A stretch of 45,729 nt of DNA, taken from contig JBBRGA010000008.1 of assembly GCA_038241115.1 (NCBI GenBank), positions 1 to 45,729 of the forward strand, in the 5' to 3' direction. Positions 26,211 through 36,450 of the stretch are shown here, piece after piece; position 1 is the stretch's first letter; the number at the start of each line of letters is the position of its first letter. Position numbers and translations under genes: made by a program. The notes beneath the pieces were generated by a model, which was not told the DNA's origin, did no database searches, and saw nothing but the letters and a program-made list of their open reading frames with translations. Origin of the DNA: JANYJJ01 sp038241115. Its GTDB lineage: Bacteria > Pseudomonadota > Gammaproteobacteria > Burkholderiales > Burkholderiaceae_C.

Positions 26211-26729
26211 TTAGTGTCCTAAGGCTTCCAGGCGCCGATCGACATCGGCCTCAAAGCGCTCCATGAACATGAGCGCTCTGATTTGTTGGGCCGCAGCCGC
26301 GTAGTCTTGCTTCTCGTCGATCGTGATTTGCAAATCCGCCAATGAGGCTTTTCGGTGCGTTGCAACCTCGGACGCGAGTGCTTTGACAGCACTCAACGCA
26401 TGCGCATCGTCCAAGGCTTCGCGCCATTCCATTTGCTGAATCAAAAACGGCGTCGGCATCGCGGTGTTGTTCTCCGCATTGATAGGTTCGCCGTTCAGTT
26501 CACACAGGTAGGTCGCTCGGCGCAGCGGATCTTGCAGGCGTTGATAAGCCTCATTCACACGAACCGCCCATTGCATGGCGACGCGCTGCGCAGCGGCACC
26601 CTCGGCGACAAATTTGTCGGGGTGAACTTTGGCTTGCAAGGCTCTCCAGGCGACATCCAGTGCTGCGCGGTCAAAGGCAGAAGTTGCAGGCGTGGCAAAT
26701 AATTCAAAGTCAGTGCTGTGGAGGTTCAT
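26211..26729 (-). CDS. hscB: Fe-S protein assembly co-chaperone HscB
   Basis: J-domain co-chaperone that delivers IscU to HscA. 172 residues. The N-terminal J domain has KVHPDKF with the essential HPD at about 37-39; the C-terminal three-helix bundle binds IscU. GGAGGTTC precedes the ATG at 26729, a good ribosome binding site. The 94-bp gap to iscA contains an intrinsic terminator, so hscB may have lower or separate expression. Confidence 0.96.
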   Translation of the reverse strand: MNLHSTDFELFATPATSAFDRAALDVAWRALQAKVHPDKFVAEGAAAQRVAMQWAVRVNEAYQRLQDPLRRATYLCELNGEPINAENNTAMPTPFLIQQMEWREALDDAHALSAVKALASEVATHRKASLADLQITIDEKQDYAAAAQQIRALMFMERFEADVDRRLEALGH

Positions 26730-26756
26730 GGTTCAAAAAACGGACAAGGAACAAAC

Positions 26757-26779
26757 AAAAAAAACGCGACCGAGGTCGC
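26757..26779 (-). terminator. Intrinsic terminator inside the isc operon (between iscA and hscB)
   Basis: On the minus strand GCGAC-CTCG-GTCGC (extendable by one pair, which would close the loop to two bases) is followed by G and eight T. It is 45 bp after the iscA stop and 28 bp before the hscB start. The form is that of a rho-independent terminator, so hscB-hscA-fdx should be expressed below iscRSUA unless another promoter exists. Confidence 0.72.
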
Positions 26780-26823
26780 ACTTTTCTGGCGCTCACCGCG
26801 AGCTTATGAAGCTGCTTGCACCG

Positions 26824-27147
26824 TCAAACCCGAAAAGATTCACCGCAGCCGCAGCGATCTTTCTCGCGCGGGTTGTGGAACTTGAAGCCTTCATTCAGCC
26901 CCTCGCGTACGAAATCGAGCTCGGTGCCGTCTAAATAAGGAAGGCTTTTGGGGTCGATCAACACTTTCACGCCATGGCCTTCGAAGACAACGTCCTCGGG
27001 GGCGACGTCGTCCGCATATTCCAGCTTGTAGGCCAAACCCGAGCAGCCGGTGGTTTTCACACCCAAGCGCACACCCACGCCCTTGCCGCGCTTCGTGATG
27101 TAGCGGGTGACATGACGCGCTGCGGCTTCGCTCAGTGTGACGGCCAT
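26824..27147 (-). CDS. iscA: Iron-sulfur cluster assembly protein IscA
   Basis: A-type carrier that accepts or delivers iron-sulfur clusters. 107 residues. The three conserved cysteines are C35 (TTGCSGLAY) and C99 and C101 (RCGCGESF). It lies 4 bp after the iscU stop, in the normal isc order. Confidence 0.97.
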   Translation of the reverse strand: MAVTLSEAAARHVTRYITKRGKGVGVRLGVKTTGCSGLAYKLEYADDVAPEDVVFEGHGVKVLIDPKSLPYLDGTELDFVREGLNEGFKFHNPREKDRCGCGESFRV

Positions 27148-27151
27148 GGTG

Positions 27152-27574
27152 CTAGTGCGCTGCGACTTCGGACGTGTGCGCCGCAGCGGTCAATGCAGCC
27201 TTGGCCTTGTAATCACTCACTGCTGCTTTGATCGCATCTTCGGCCAGGATCGAGCAATGGATCTTCACAGGCGGCAACGCCAGCTCTTCGGCGATGTGCG
27301 TGTTCTTGATTTCCAACGCCTCGTCTAAAGACTTGCCCTTGACCCACTCGGTGACGAGCGAACTGGAGGCGATGGCCGAACCACAGCCGTAGGTTTTGAA
27401 CTTTGCATCTTCAATCAAACCGGTGACAGGGTTCACCTTGATTTGCAGCTTCATCACGTCACCGCAAGCCGGTGCACCAACCATGCCGGTGCCCACCGAA
27501 TCGTCGCCCTTGTCGAACGATCCGACGTTGCGCGGATTTTCGTAATGCTCGACTACTTTTTCGCTGTATGCCAT
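27152..27574 (-). CDS. iscU: Iron-sulfur cluster scaffold protein IscU
   Basis: Scaffold on which 2Fe-2S clusters are built from sulfur supplied by IscS. 140 residues. Ligands C37, C64 and C107 with D39 and H106 are present; the HscA-binding motif LPPVK is at 100-104. The C-terminal 15 residues are an alanine-rich extension (AALTAAAHTSEVAAH) beyond the usual length. Confidence 0.98.
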   Translation of the reverse strand: MAYSEKVVEHYENPRNVGSFDKGDDSVGTGMVGAPACGDVMKLQIKVNPVTGLIEDAKFKTYGCGSAIASSSLVTEWVKGKSLDEALEIKNTHIAEELALPPVKIHCSILAEDAIKAAVSDYKAKAALTAAAHTSEVAAH

Positions 27575-27622
27575 GTCATTTCTCCAGTTTCATTCAAGGT
27601 CCGATCTTCGGATTCAACACGT

Positions 27623-28843
27623 TCAATGAGCGGCCCATTGAATGGTGCTGATGTCGATTCCGTCTTTGTACATGTCCCACAGCGGCGACAGGTCGCGCAG
27701 CTTGGCCACGCGGTCTTTCAAAGTGGCAATCACGAAGTCAATTTCTTCAACAGTGGTCCAGCGCCCTATCGACATGCGCAATGACGAATGCGCCAATTCA
27801 TCGCTGCGGCCCAAGGCACGCAGGACGTAACTGGGCTCCAAGCTGGCCGAGGTGCAGGCTGATCCACTTGACACCGCAATGCCCTTGATTCCCATGATCA
27901 GCGACTCACCTTCCACAAAGTTGAACGACATGTTCACGTTGTGAGGCACGCGCTTTTCAGCGTGACCATTCAAGAAGGTTTGCTCCATGCCCGACAAGCC
28001 GGAAATCAGGCGTTGTTGCAACATGCGAATGCGCTCGATTTCTACGCCCATTTCCAATTTTGCAATGCGGTAGGCCTCGCCCATACCAACAATCTGGTGC
28101 GTGGCCAAGCTGCCCGACCGCATGCCCCGCTCATGACCGCCGCCGTGCATTTGGGCTTCAATTCGGACCCGCGGTTTGCGGCATACATACAAAGCGCCCA
28201 CGCCTTTGGGGCCGTAGGTTTTGTGTGAAGCCAAGCTCATCAGGTCGATGGGCATGGTCGTCACGTCAATGGTCACTTTGCCGGTGGCTTGAGCCGCGTC
28301 CACATGAAAAATAATGCCGCGCTCACGGCACAATTTTCCGATAGCAGGGATGTCTTGGATCACACCGATTTCATTGTTCACGAACAGCACTGAAATCAAG
28401 ATAGTGTCGGGCCGAATTGCAGCTTGAAGCTTGTCGAAATCGACCAAACCGTCGGCTTCCACGTCCAAGTACGTGGCATCGAAACCTTGCCGCTCCAGCT
28501 CACGGACGCTGTCGAGCACCGCCTTGTGTTCTGTCTTCAGCGTGATGATGTGTTTGCCGCGCGACTTGTAAAACTGCGCGGCGCCTTTCAACGCCAGATT
28601 GATCGACTCCGTGGCGCCAGACGTCCAGACTATTTCGCGAGGATCTGCGTTGATGAGCGCGGCAACTTGCTCCCGTGATTTTTCTACGATGGCTTCGGCT
28701 TCCCAACCCCAGGCGTGGCTGCGTGAGGCTGGGTTCCCGAAGTGCTCGCGCAGCCAGGGAATCATCGCGTCAACCACCCGTTGATCAACTGGGTTGGTCG
28801 ACGCGTAGTCAAGGTAGGTGGGGAAGTGAGGGGTACTGTTCAT
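27623..28843 (-). CDS. iscS: Cysteine desulfurase IscS
   Basis: PLP enzyme that takes sulfur from cysteine for Fe-S clusters and tRNA thiolation. 406 residues from the ATG at 28843 (MNSTPHFPTYLDYAST). Key residues: H106 (KTEHKAVLD), PLP lysine K208 (SHKTYGPKG) and the persulfide cysteine C330 (SSGSACTSASLEPSYV). The N-terminal motif reads YLDYASTNPVD instead of the common YLDYAATTPVD. Another ATG 33 bp upstream (28876) is possible but gives an atypical N-terminus; neither has a strong ribosome binding site. Confidence 0.97.
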   Translation of the reverse strand: MNSTPHFPTYLDYASTNPVDQRVVDAMIPWLREHFGNPASRSHAWGWEAEAIVEKSREQVAALINADPREIVWTSGATESINLALKGAAQFYKSRGKHIITLKTEHKAVLDSVRELERQGFDATYLDVEADGLVDFDKLQAAIRPDTILISVLFVNNEIGVIQDIPAIGKLCRERGIIFHVDAAQATGKVTIDVTTMPIDLMSLASHKTYGPKGVGALYVCRKPRVRIEAQMHGGGHERGMRSGSLATHQIVGMGEAYRIAKLEMGVEIERIRMLQQRLISGLSGMEQTFLNGHAEKRVPHNVNMSFNFVEGESLIMGIKGIAVSSGSACTSASLEPSYVLRALGRSDELAHSSLRMSIGRWTTVEEIDFVIATLKDRVAKLRDLSPLWDMYKDGIDISTIQWAAH

Positions 28844-28950
28844 AAAGAGAGTTTGCTGAATGACGCGAAGTGACATCGCGGCAGGGTCAAAACATAAAAC
28901 TTCGGTGGGTGTTCTCTATGCGGTTTGCGAAGAGGCGGTGCGCGAAGCCT

Positions 28951-29484
28951 TCATTTGGAAAAAGCTGCACCAAAGGCAAACACCGAATTCGGCGCGGTGA
29001 TCTTGATCGGCTTGACCACCGGCTGCGTTGAGATGGCACGCTTCATCGGCTGGTCGCCGATGGACACACCACGTGCCAGTTGATCTTCGACTAATTTGCG
29101 CAACGAAATCGAGTTGAGGTACTCGATCATTTTGGTGTTCAGTGCGGTCCACAAATCGTGGGTCATGCACTTGCCGGTTTCATCACCCATGCAGTTTTCT
29201 TTGCCGCCACAACCGGTGGCATCGATCGGCTCGTCTACCGCCACGATGATGTCAGCCACGGTAATTTCTTCGGATTTTCGGCCTAGCGAATAACCGCCGC
29301 CCGGGCCGCGCGTGCTCTCCACCAGTTCGTGACGGCGCAACTTGCCAAACAGTTGCTCTAGGTAGGACAAAGAAATTTGCTGGCGGCCGCTGATAGCAGC
29401 CAATGCCACAGGACCGGTGTTCTCACGCAGTGCCAAATCGATCATGGCGGTAACGGCAAAACGCCCTTTGGTGGTCAAACGCAT
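28951..29484 (-). CDS. iscR: Fe-S cluster regulator IscR (Rrf2 family)
   Basis: Rrf2-type winged-helix regulator that senses 2Fe-2S status and represses the isc operon when loaded. 177 residues. The DNA-binding part begins MRLTTKGRFAVTAMIDLAL; cluster ligands C92, C98 and C106 with H109 lie in ATGCGGKENCMGDETGKC and MTHDLW. The C-terminal tail is longer than in E. coli. It is the first gene of the operon, 107 bp before iscS, with an IscR-type site over its own promoter. Confidence 0.97.
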   Translation of the reverse strand: MRLTTKGRFAVTAMIDLALRENTGPVALAAISGRQQISLSYLEQLFGKLRRHELVESTRGPGGGYSLGRKSEEITVADIIVAVDEPIDATGCGGKENCMGDETGKCMTHDLWTALNTKMIEYLNSISLRKLVEDQLARGVSIGDQPMKRAISTQPVVKPIKITAPNSVFAFGAAFSK

Positions 29485-29576
29485 GAAATTCTCCTGATGC
29501 TCTTTGCGAGCTGAAAGACGACGGGACTCTGGGTAGCAACCGCCCGGTCGAAGCCGGAAAAAGTGCTCGCCACCTT

Positions 29577-29601
29577 AATTCCGACTAACGCAGTCGAGTA
29601 T
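29577..29601 (-). promoter_or_regulatory. IscR type 1 operator overlapping the iscR promoter
   Basis: Read on the minus strand, the 25 bp ATACTCGACTGCG followed by TTAGTCGGAATT fits the type 1 IscR motif ATASYYGACTR-N3-YAGTCRRSTAT at 20 of 22 defined positions; the spacer is CGT. A -10 hexamer TATACT (29597-29602 on the minus strand) overlaps its first bases; the -35 is weak. This position would allow IscR to repress its own operon, as known in E. coli. Confidence 0.8.
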
Positions 29602-29698
29602 AGCGGAAACCCAGTGATTCGGTCGGCTATGCGGGCAGAAGTTCCGTAACCACCCTGAAATTTTGTCTTGGACAAAACATCGTCGCTGAGCCGCCGGC

Positions 29699-31894
<2,196 letters not shown>

Positions 31895-31938
31895 CGGTCG
31901 TCCGTTTCAAAAAATCAACCGGAAAGCCTAACTGATGC

Positions 31939-31951
31939 GACAAGTCTTGTC
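31939..31951. promoter_or_regulatory. Palindrome upstream of uvrB
   Basis: GACAAG-T-CTTGTC is a perfect 13-bp inverted repeat, 45 bp before the uvrB start and 186 bp before the PHB depolymerase start. It could be an operator for either divergent gene. It does not match a LexA box. Confidence 0.3.
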
Positions 31952-32092
31952 CGGCGTCCTGCAGATTGGGAATAAGTGCGAAGGATTCGCGCTTGAAAGC
32001 CGATAACACCGGTATGCACAGCCGGTACAGCTGACACCCTCACGAATACAGCCAAAGAAAACGTCGCTTTTGTAAGCAATGGCGCCCTAAAA

Positions 32093-32107
32093 TGTTGCAG
32101 CGCAACA
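32093..32107. promoter_or_regulatory. TGTTGC-N3-GCAACA palindrome upstream of phaZ
   Basis: A perfect inverted repeat TGTTGC-AGC-GCAACA ends 29 bp before the phaZ start codon. Its TGC-rich form recalls sites of the PHB-responsive repressor PhaR, but I assign that only by analogy and by the neighbouring gene. Confidence 0.45.
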
Positions 32108-32136
32108 TAGCGTTAAATTTTTACCAAGGAATTCCA

Positions 32137-33549
32137 ATGCTGTACCAGCTCTACGAAACACAGCGAGCCGTGCTCCACCCATTCGCCGAGTTTGCTTCGG
32201 CATCGGCCAAGCTTTACAGCAACCCGCTGTCACCCTTTGCTCACACGCCCATGGCGCAGCGAGTGTCGGCCGGTTTGGGATTGATGCACCGCCTGTCCAA
32301 AGAATATGAAAAGCCGGAGTTCGGCATCACTGCCGTCGAGGTGGAGGGCGTCGAGGTGGCTGTGCACCAGCAAACAGCGCTCACCAAACCGTTTTGCCGC
32401 CTGCTGCGCTTCAAACGATTTACGGACGACTCCGTTGCGCTCAGCAGCATGAAAGCCCAGCCCACTGTTTTGGTCGTGGCACCGCTGTCAGGCCATCACG
32501 CCACTCTGCTGCGTGAAACCGTGCGGGAGTTGTTGCGCGACCACAAGGTCTACATCACCGACTGGACCGATGCGCGCATGGTCAGCCTGGAAAACGGTGC
32601 TTTTCACCTGGACGACTACATCGCTTACGTGCAGGAATTCATCCGCCACATAGGCCCTGCGGTGAATGTGATGTCAGTGTGCCAACCCACCGTTCCTGTG
32701 CTCGCCGCGATTTCACTGATGGCGTCGAACGGAGAAGCCACCCCGCGCAGCATGACCATGATGGGCGGCCCGATTGATGCACGCAAGAGCCCCACGGCAG
32801 TCAACAACCTGGCCACCACCAAACCGTTCGAATGGTTTGAAAATAATGTGATTCACCGCGTTCCGGTGAACTACGCAGGCAGCGGGCGCCGCGTGTACCC
32901 GGGCTTCTTGCAGCACACGGGTTTCATCGCGATGAACCCGGACAGGCATCTGAAGTCGCATTACGATTTTTTCAACGATCTGATGCGTGGCGAAGACGAA
33001 AGTGCCGAGTTCCACCGCAGCTTCTACGACGAGTACAACGCCGTGCTGGACATGCCAGCCGAGTACTACCTGGACACCATCAAAACTGTTTTCCAAGACT
33101 TTGCGCTGGTCAACGGAACTTGGGAAGTGTCGGGCCAGCTGGTGCGTCCACAGGACATCACCACCACAGCCTTGCTCACCGTTGAAGGCGAGCTGGATGA
33201 CATCTCCGGCGCAGGGCAAACCAAGGCCGCGCACGATCTGTGCACCGGCGTAGCGGCCGACCGCCGCTTCCACTACGACGTTGAAGGCGCGGGCCACTTC
33301 GGCATTTTTTCGGGCCGCCGCTGGCGCGAAAACGTCTACCCACAGGTGCGTGCGTTCATCGCCAAACACCAAGGGCCAGCCGGTGCTGTGCAAGCGCAGC
33401 CCGCGGACGTTCCCTCGGTTCAACGTGCAGCCGAAACCGCAGCGAAGAGACCAGCCAAACAAGCAGCCAAACAGGTTGTCAAGAAAGTTGTGCAGCAGGT
33501 TCCCAAGCGGCTCGCCAAACCGGCAGCCGGTCGCAAAATTGCAAAGTGA
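32137..33549 (+). CDS. phaZ: Intracellular polyhydroxybutyrate depolymerase
   Basis: Mobilises stored PHB at granules. 470 residues from the ATG at 32137, with AAGGAA seven bases upstream. It belongs to the cysteine-type intracellular depolymerases (PhaZa1 type): nucleophile C182 in MSVCQPTVPVL in place of a lipase serine, with D354 or D355 (EGELDDISGAG) and H387 (GAGHFGIFSG) as likely triad partners. The last 50 residues form a Lys/Ala/Gln-rich tail (AAKRPAKQAAKQVVKKVVQQ) resembling the basic tails of granule- or nucleic-acid-binding PHB proteins. It is monocistronic or leads into rsxB 30 bp downstream. Confidence 0.92.
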   Translation: MLYQLYETQRAVLHPFAEFASASAKLYSNPLSPFAHTPMAQRVSAGLGLMHRLSKEYEKPEFGITAVEVEGVEVAVHQQTALTKPFCRLLRFKRFTDDSVALSSMKAQPTVLVVAPLSGHHATLLRETVRELLRDHKVYITDWTDARMVSLENGAFHLDDYIAYVQEFIRHIGPAVNVMSVCQPTVPVLAAISLMASNGEATPRSMTMMGGPIDARKSPTAVNNLATTKPFEWFENNVIHRVPVNYAGSGRRVYPGFLQHTGFIAMNPDRHLKSHYDFFNDLMRGEDESAEFHRSFYDEYNAVLDMPAEYYLDTIKTVFQDFALVNGTWEVSGQLVRPQDITTTALLTVEGELDDISGAGQTKAAHDLCTGVAADRRFHYDVEGAGHFGIFSGRRWRENVYPQVRAFIAKHQGPAGAVQAQPADVPSVQRAAETAAKRPAKQAAKQVVKKVVQQVPKRLAKPAAGRKIAK

Positions 33550-33579
33550 CAGCGCCAAGGCGATGACGATAATTGGGCG

Positions 33580-34191
33580 GTGACTTCCACCGCCTTGCTC
33601 GTCGAGACCTTGAATGCTGCGCTGCCTCAAACGCAGTGCACGCGCTGCGGCTACCCGGATTGCCGCGCTTACGCGCAAGCCATCGCGCTGGGTGAAGCCC
33701 CTATCAACCAATGCCCGCCAGGCGGCGCCGAGGGCATCGCACGTTTGTCGCAAATCACTGGTCAAGCCGTGCAGCCGCTGAATCCAGCGAATGGCGCGGA
33801 AGGGCCACGCCGATTGGCCCTGATTGACGAAGCCTGGTGCATAGGCTGCACCTTGTGCCTGAAAGCCTGCCCGGTAGACAGCATCGTCGGCGGCCCCAAA
33901 GCCATGCACACCGTGATCGAGGTTTTGTGCACCGGCTGCGAGCTGTGCATACCGGTGTGCCCGGTGGATTGCATCTCTCTGGTCAACCTCGATGCCGACG
34001 TCGATTCAGGTATCACCGAGCAGCGCACAGGCTGGGCCGCCTGGAGCGATGTCCAGGCGCAAACCTCGCAGCACCGCTACGCCTTTCACCAGTTCAGATA
34101 CGAGCGCACTGAGCAAGAACGAAATGCGCAACTGGCCGCCAAAGCTGCCACGCTGAATCCGTTGAATCCGTTGAATCCGGACAGCGTTTGA
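33580..34191 (+). CDS. rsxB: RsxB/RnfB-like electron transport protein (standalone)
   Basis: Iron-sulfur protein of the RnfB family, 203 residues, starting with GTG at 33580. Cluster motifs: N-terminal CTRCGYPDC...C of the Fe-S domain (C20, C23, C28, C45), then two ferredoxin motifs CIGCTLCLKACPVD and CTGCELCIPVCPVDC. No other rnf/rsx gene is nearby and there is no N-terminal membrane helix, so it acts apart from a full Rnf complex. It precedes nth by 20 bp; both encode Fe-S proteins. The C-terminus ends in LNPLNPLNPDSV from a tandem repeat. Confidence 0.9.
   Translation: MTSTALLVETLNAALPQTQCTRCGYPDCRAYAQAIALGEAPINQCPPGGAEGIARLSQITGQAVQPLNPANGAEGPRRLALIDEAWCIGCTLCLKACPVDSIVGGPKAMHTVIEVLCTGCELCIPVCPVDCISLVNLDADVDSGITEQRTGWAAWSDVQAQTSQHRYAFHQFRYERTEQERNAQLAAKAATLNPLNPLNPDSV
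34153..34179. repeat. 9-bp tandem repeat at the 3' end of rsxB
   Basis: CTGAATCCG, TTGAATCCG, TTGAATCCG in direct succession. They encode three Leu-Asn-Pro units just before the stop codon. Confidence 0.75.
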
Positions 34192-34211
34192 TTTTTTGAG
34201 CCAAACACCGC

Positions 34212-34877
34212 ATGAACTCAGCTGACATCGACTCGTTTTTTGCCACGCTGAAAGCGGCCAACCCGCAACCCGTGACCGAGCTGGAATTCACCAGCGTGTT
34301 TGAGCTCTTGACCGCCGTTTTGTTGTCGGCACAAGCCACTGACGTCAGTGTGAACAAAGCCACCCGGCGTTTGTTTGCGGTGGCCAATTCACCGCAAAAA
34401 ATCTTGAGTCTGGGCCTGCCTGCGCTTACCGAATACATCCGCACCATCGGCCTTTTTCGCACCAAGGCCAAAAACTTGTTCACCACCTGCGGCATTTTGG
34501 TAGCCCAGCACAACGGTGTCGTGCCTCGAACCCGGGAAGCGCTGGAGGCGCTGCCGGGCGTGGGCCGGAAAACCGCCAACGTGGTGCTGAACGTGGCATT
34601 TGGCGAGGCCGCCATGGCGGTGGACACGCACATTTTTCGCCTTGGCAACCGCACCGGCCTGGCGCCGGGCAACAACCCGCTGCAGGTCGAGTTGAAGCTC
34701 ATGAAGCGGGTGCCCGCCGAGTATCTGGTTGACGCCCACCACTGGCTGATATTGCACGGCCGCTACGTGTGTCAGGCGCGCAAACCGCTGTGTGACGCGT
34801 GCAACGTGTCAACCTGGTGCGACACCGGCAAAAAGGCGAGCTCTAAAAAAATAGCAAAACCGCCAGCCAAAAATTGA
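34212..34877 (+). CDS. nth: Endonuclease III
   Basis: Bifunctional DNA glycosylase/AP lyase for oxidised pyrimidines. 221 residues. The helix-hairpin-helix ends in LPGVGRKTANVV with catalytic K120; catalytic D138 lies in AVDTHIFR. The 4Fe-4S ligands C187, C194, C197 and C203 have the standard C-x6-C-x2-C-x5-C spacing. The C-terminus adds a short lysine-rich tail. It converges with hslO, 12 bp apart. Confidence 0.98.
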   Translation: MNSADIDSFFATLKAANPQPVTELEFTSVFELLTAVLLSAQATDVSVNKATRRLFAVANSPQKILSLGLPALTEYIRTIGLFRTKAKNLFTTCGILVAQHNGVVPRTREALEALPGVGRKTANVVLNVAFGEAAMAVDTHIFRLGNRTGLAPGNNPLQVELKLMKRVPAEYLVDAHHWLILHGRYVCQARKPLCDACNVSTWCDTGKKASSKKIAKPPAKN

Positions 34878-34889
34878 TGGCTGTGCGAG

Positions 34890-35885
34890 TCAGTTGATCG
34901 CCACAGAGCCTGGTGCCTGGTCTTGCGACGGGGCAAACAGGCCGCCCACATCGACCGGGTCAAAATGATATTTGACCCCGCAAAACTCGCAGCCAATTTC
35001 AACCCGGCCTTGCTCACGAATCACGTCGTCCACCTCGGCACGACCCAAACTTTTCAACATGCTGCCAACACGCTCACGCGAGCAGGTGCAGGCAAAACGC
35101 GGGGCCAGATCACCTCGCATTGGCGGGAAGCGGCGCAGGGTTTCTTCCCAAAATAGGCGGCGCAACACCGTGTCGGCGTCGAGCGACAGCAGCTCTTCAG
35201 CGGTCAGCGTGGCAGCCAGCATCGCGATGCGGTTGTAGTCTTCGTTGAGTCCGATCTCATCTTCATTCGCCGAGCTTGCGCGTGTGCCAAACGCGGCACC
35301 GGCCAGGTTGGCTTCGCCTTGTACCGGCAAGCGTTGAATCAACAAGCCGGCGGCCACGTTGTCATCAGCGGCAAGAATAAGAGTGGTGTCCAGTTGCTCG
35401 GACTGAAGCATGTAGTGCTCTAGCACTTGGCTGAGCTTTTGCAGCGGCTCACGGGCATCTCCGTGCAGCGACACCACGCCTTGGTAAGGCACCTGCCCCG
35501 GAAACTTGTCCTTGGGGTCCAGTGTGATGGCGCAGCGGCCCTTGCCGTTCAGGTTCAACAGCGCTTCAAGTTGCGCCTCTGCGGGAACATCGCCCACCAC
35601 CGTGGCGGTCACGCGAAACGTCAGGTCAGGTTGCACTTCGCACACCGCCAGCTTGACCGGGCCGTCGCCGTGCATTTGCAAAACCAATGCACCGTTGAAC
35701 TTGATGTTGGACTGCATCAGTACGCCTGCGGCTGCCATCTCACCGAGCAAATGGCGCACTGGCGCATCGAACGCCGTGCCGGCCTTGTCGCGACGCTGCA
35801 GCACTTCTTGCCAACCGTCGGTCAAGCGAACCAGCATGCCGCGCACGGGCAGGCCGTCGAATAAAAATTTATGCAGCTCACTCAA
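34890..35885 (-). CDS. hslO: Redox-regulated chaperone Hsp33
   Basis: Chaperone activated by oxidation and unfolding. 331 residues. The C-terminal zinc switch has C-x-C (FACTCSRE) and C-x2-C (GCEFCGVKYHF), the four canonical cysteines. The family N-terminus (M)SELHKFLFDGLPVRG requires a TTG start at 35885, three bases after the stop of the carbonic-anhydrase-like gene; the first in-frame ATG is 16 codons in and would remove conserved sequence. It is likely co-transcribed with that upstream gene. Confidence 0.95.
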   Translation of the reverse strand: MSELHKFLFDGLPVRGMLVRLTDGWQEVLQRRDKAGTAFDAPVRHLLGEMAAAGVLMQSNIKFNGALVLQMHGDGPVKLAVCEVQPDLTFRVTATVVGDVPAEAQLEALLNLNGKGRCAITLDPKDKFPGQVPYQGVVSLHGDAREPLQKLSQVLEHYMLQSEQLDTTLILAADDNVAAGLLIQRLPVQGEANLAGAAFGTRASSANEDEIGLNEDYNRIAMLAATLTAEELLSLDADTVLRRLFWEETLRRFPPMRGDLAPRFACTCSRERVGSMLKSLGRAEVDDVIREQGRVEIGCEFCGVKYHFDPVDVGGLFAPSQDQAPGSVAIN

Positions 35886-35888
35886 GAT

Positions 35889-36413
35889 TCAACCCAACTT
35901 TTTCAGGCCCGCCTTGAAGCGGCGGGCGTTTTCAACATAGTGCTCCGCACTGCGATCCAGCCCCGCCATTTGCTCTGGCGTGAGCTGTTTGACCACTTTG
36001 GCAGGCGAGCCAATGATCATTGAGCCATCGGGGAATTCCTTGCCCTCGGTGACCAATGCACCCGCACCCACCAAGCAGTGCTTGCCAATTTTTGCGCCGT
36101 TCAGCAACACCGCCTGAATCCCGATCAACGAGCCGTCGCCCACGGTGCAGCCGTGCAGCATGACTTGATGTCCCACCGTGACGTTTTCACCGATGACCAC
36201 TGGGAAGCCCACATCGGCGTGCACCACGCTGTTGTCCTGAATGTTGGAGCCTTTGCCAACGCGGATCACTTCAGTGTCGCCGCGCATCACCACACCGAAC
36301 CAAACGCTGGTGTTGGCCGCGAGCTCGACGTTGCCCATCACCTGAGCGCTGTCTGCCACCCAGGCAGTCTCATCCAGTCGCGGGTGGAGGTCGTCGAGTT
36401 GGTAAATGGCCAT
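35889..36413 (-). CDS. Gamma-carbonic anhydrase family protein (YrdA-like)
   Basis: Left-handed beta-helix protein of the YrdA/PaaY/gamma-CA group, 174 residues. Hexapeptide repeats run through most of the chain; metal-binding histidines appear in NSVVHADVG, VGHQVMLHGC. Whether it is a real carbonic anhydrase or an acyl-CoA-type hydrolase cannot be told from sequence. It overlaps nothing, is 3 bp before hslO and is divergent from the DUF455 gene (37 bp apart). Confidence 0.9.
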   Translation of the reverse strand: MAIYQLDDLHPRLDETAWVADSAQVMGNVELAANTSVWFGVVMRGDTEVIRVGKGSNIQDNSVVHADVGFPVVIGENVTVGHQVMLHGCTVGDGSLIGIQAVLLNGAKIGKHCLVGAGALVTEGKEFPDGSMIIGSPAKVVKQLTPEQMAGLDRSAEHYVENARRFKAGLKKLG

Positions 36414-36450
36414 GGTGCTTTGGTGAATAGACGAAGCTGATAATTCTAGG

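Noticed and set aside
31895..32136. LexA box for uvrB
   Set aside because: No CTGT-N8-ACAG sequence found; only a GACAAG-T-CTTGTC palindrome is present.
32713..33909. 398-codon minus-strand frame opposite phaZ and rsxB
   Set aside because: Crosses two real genes on the other strand and has no recognisable domain.
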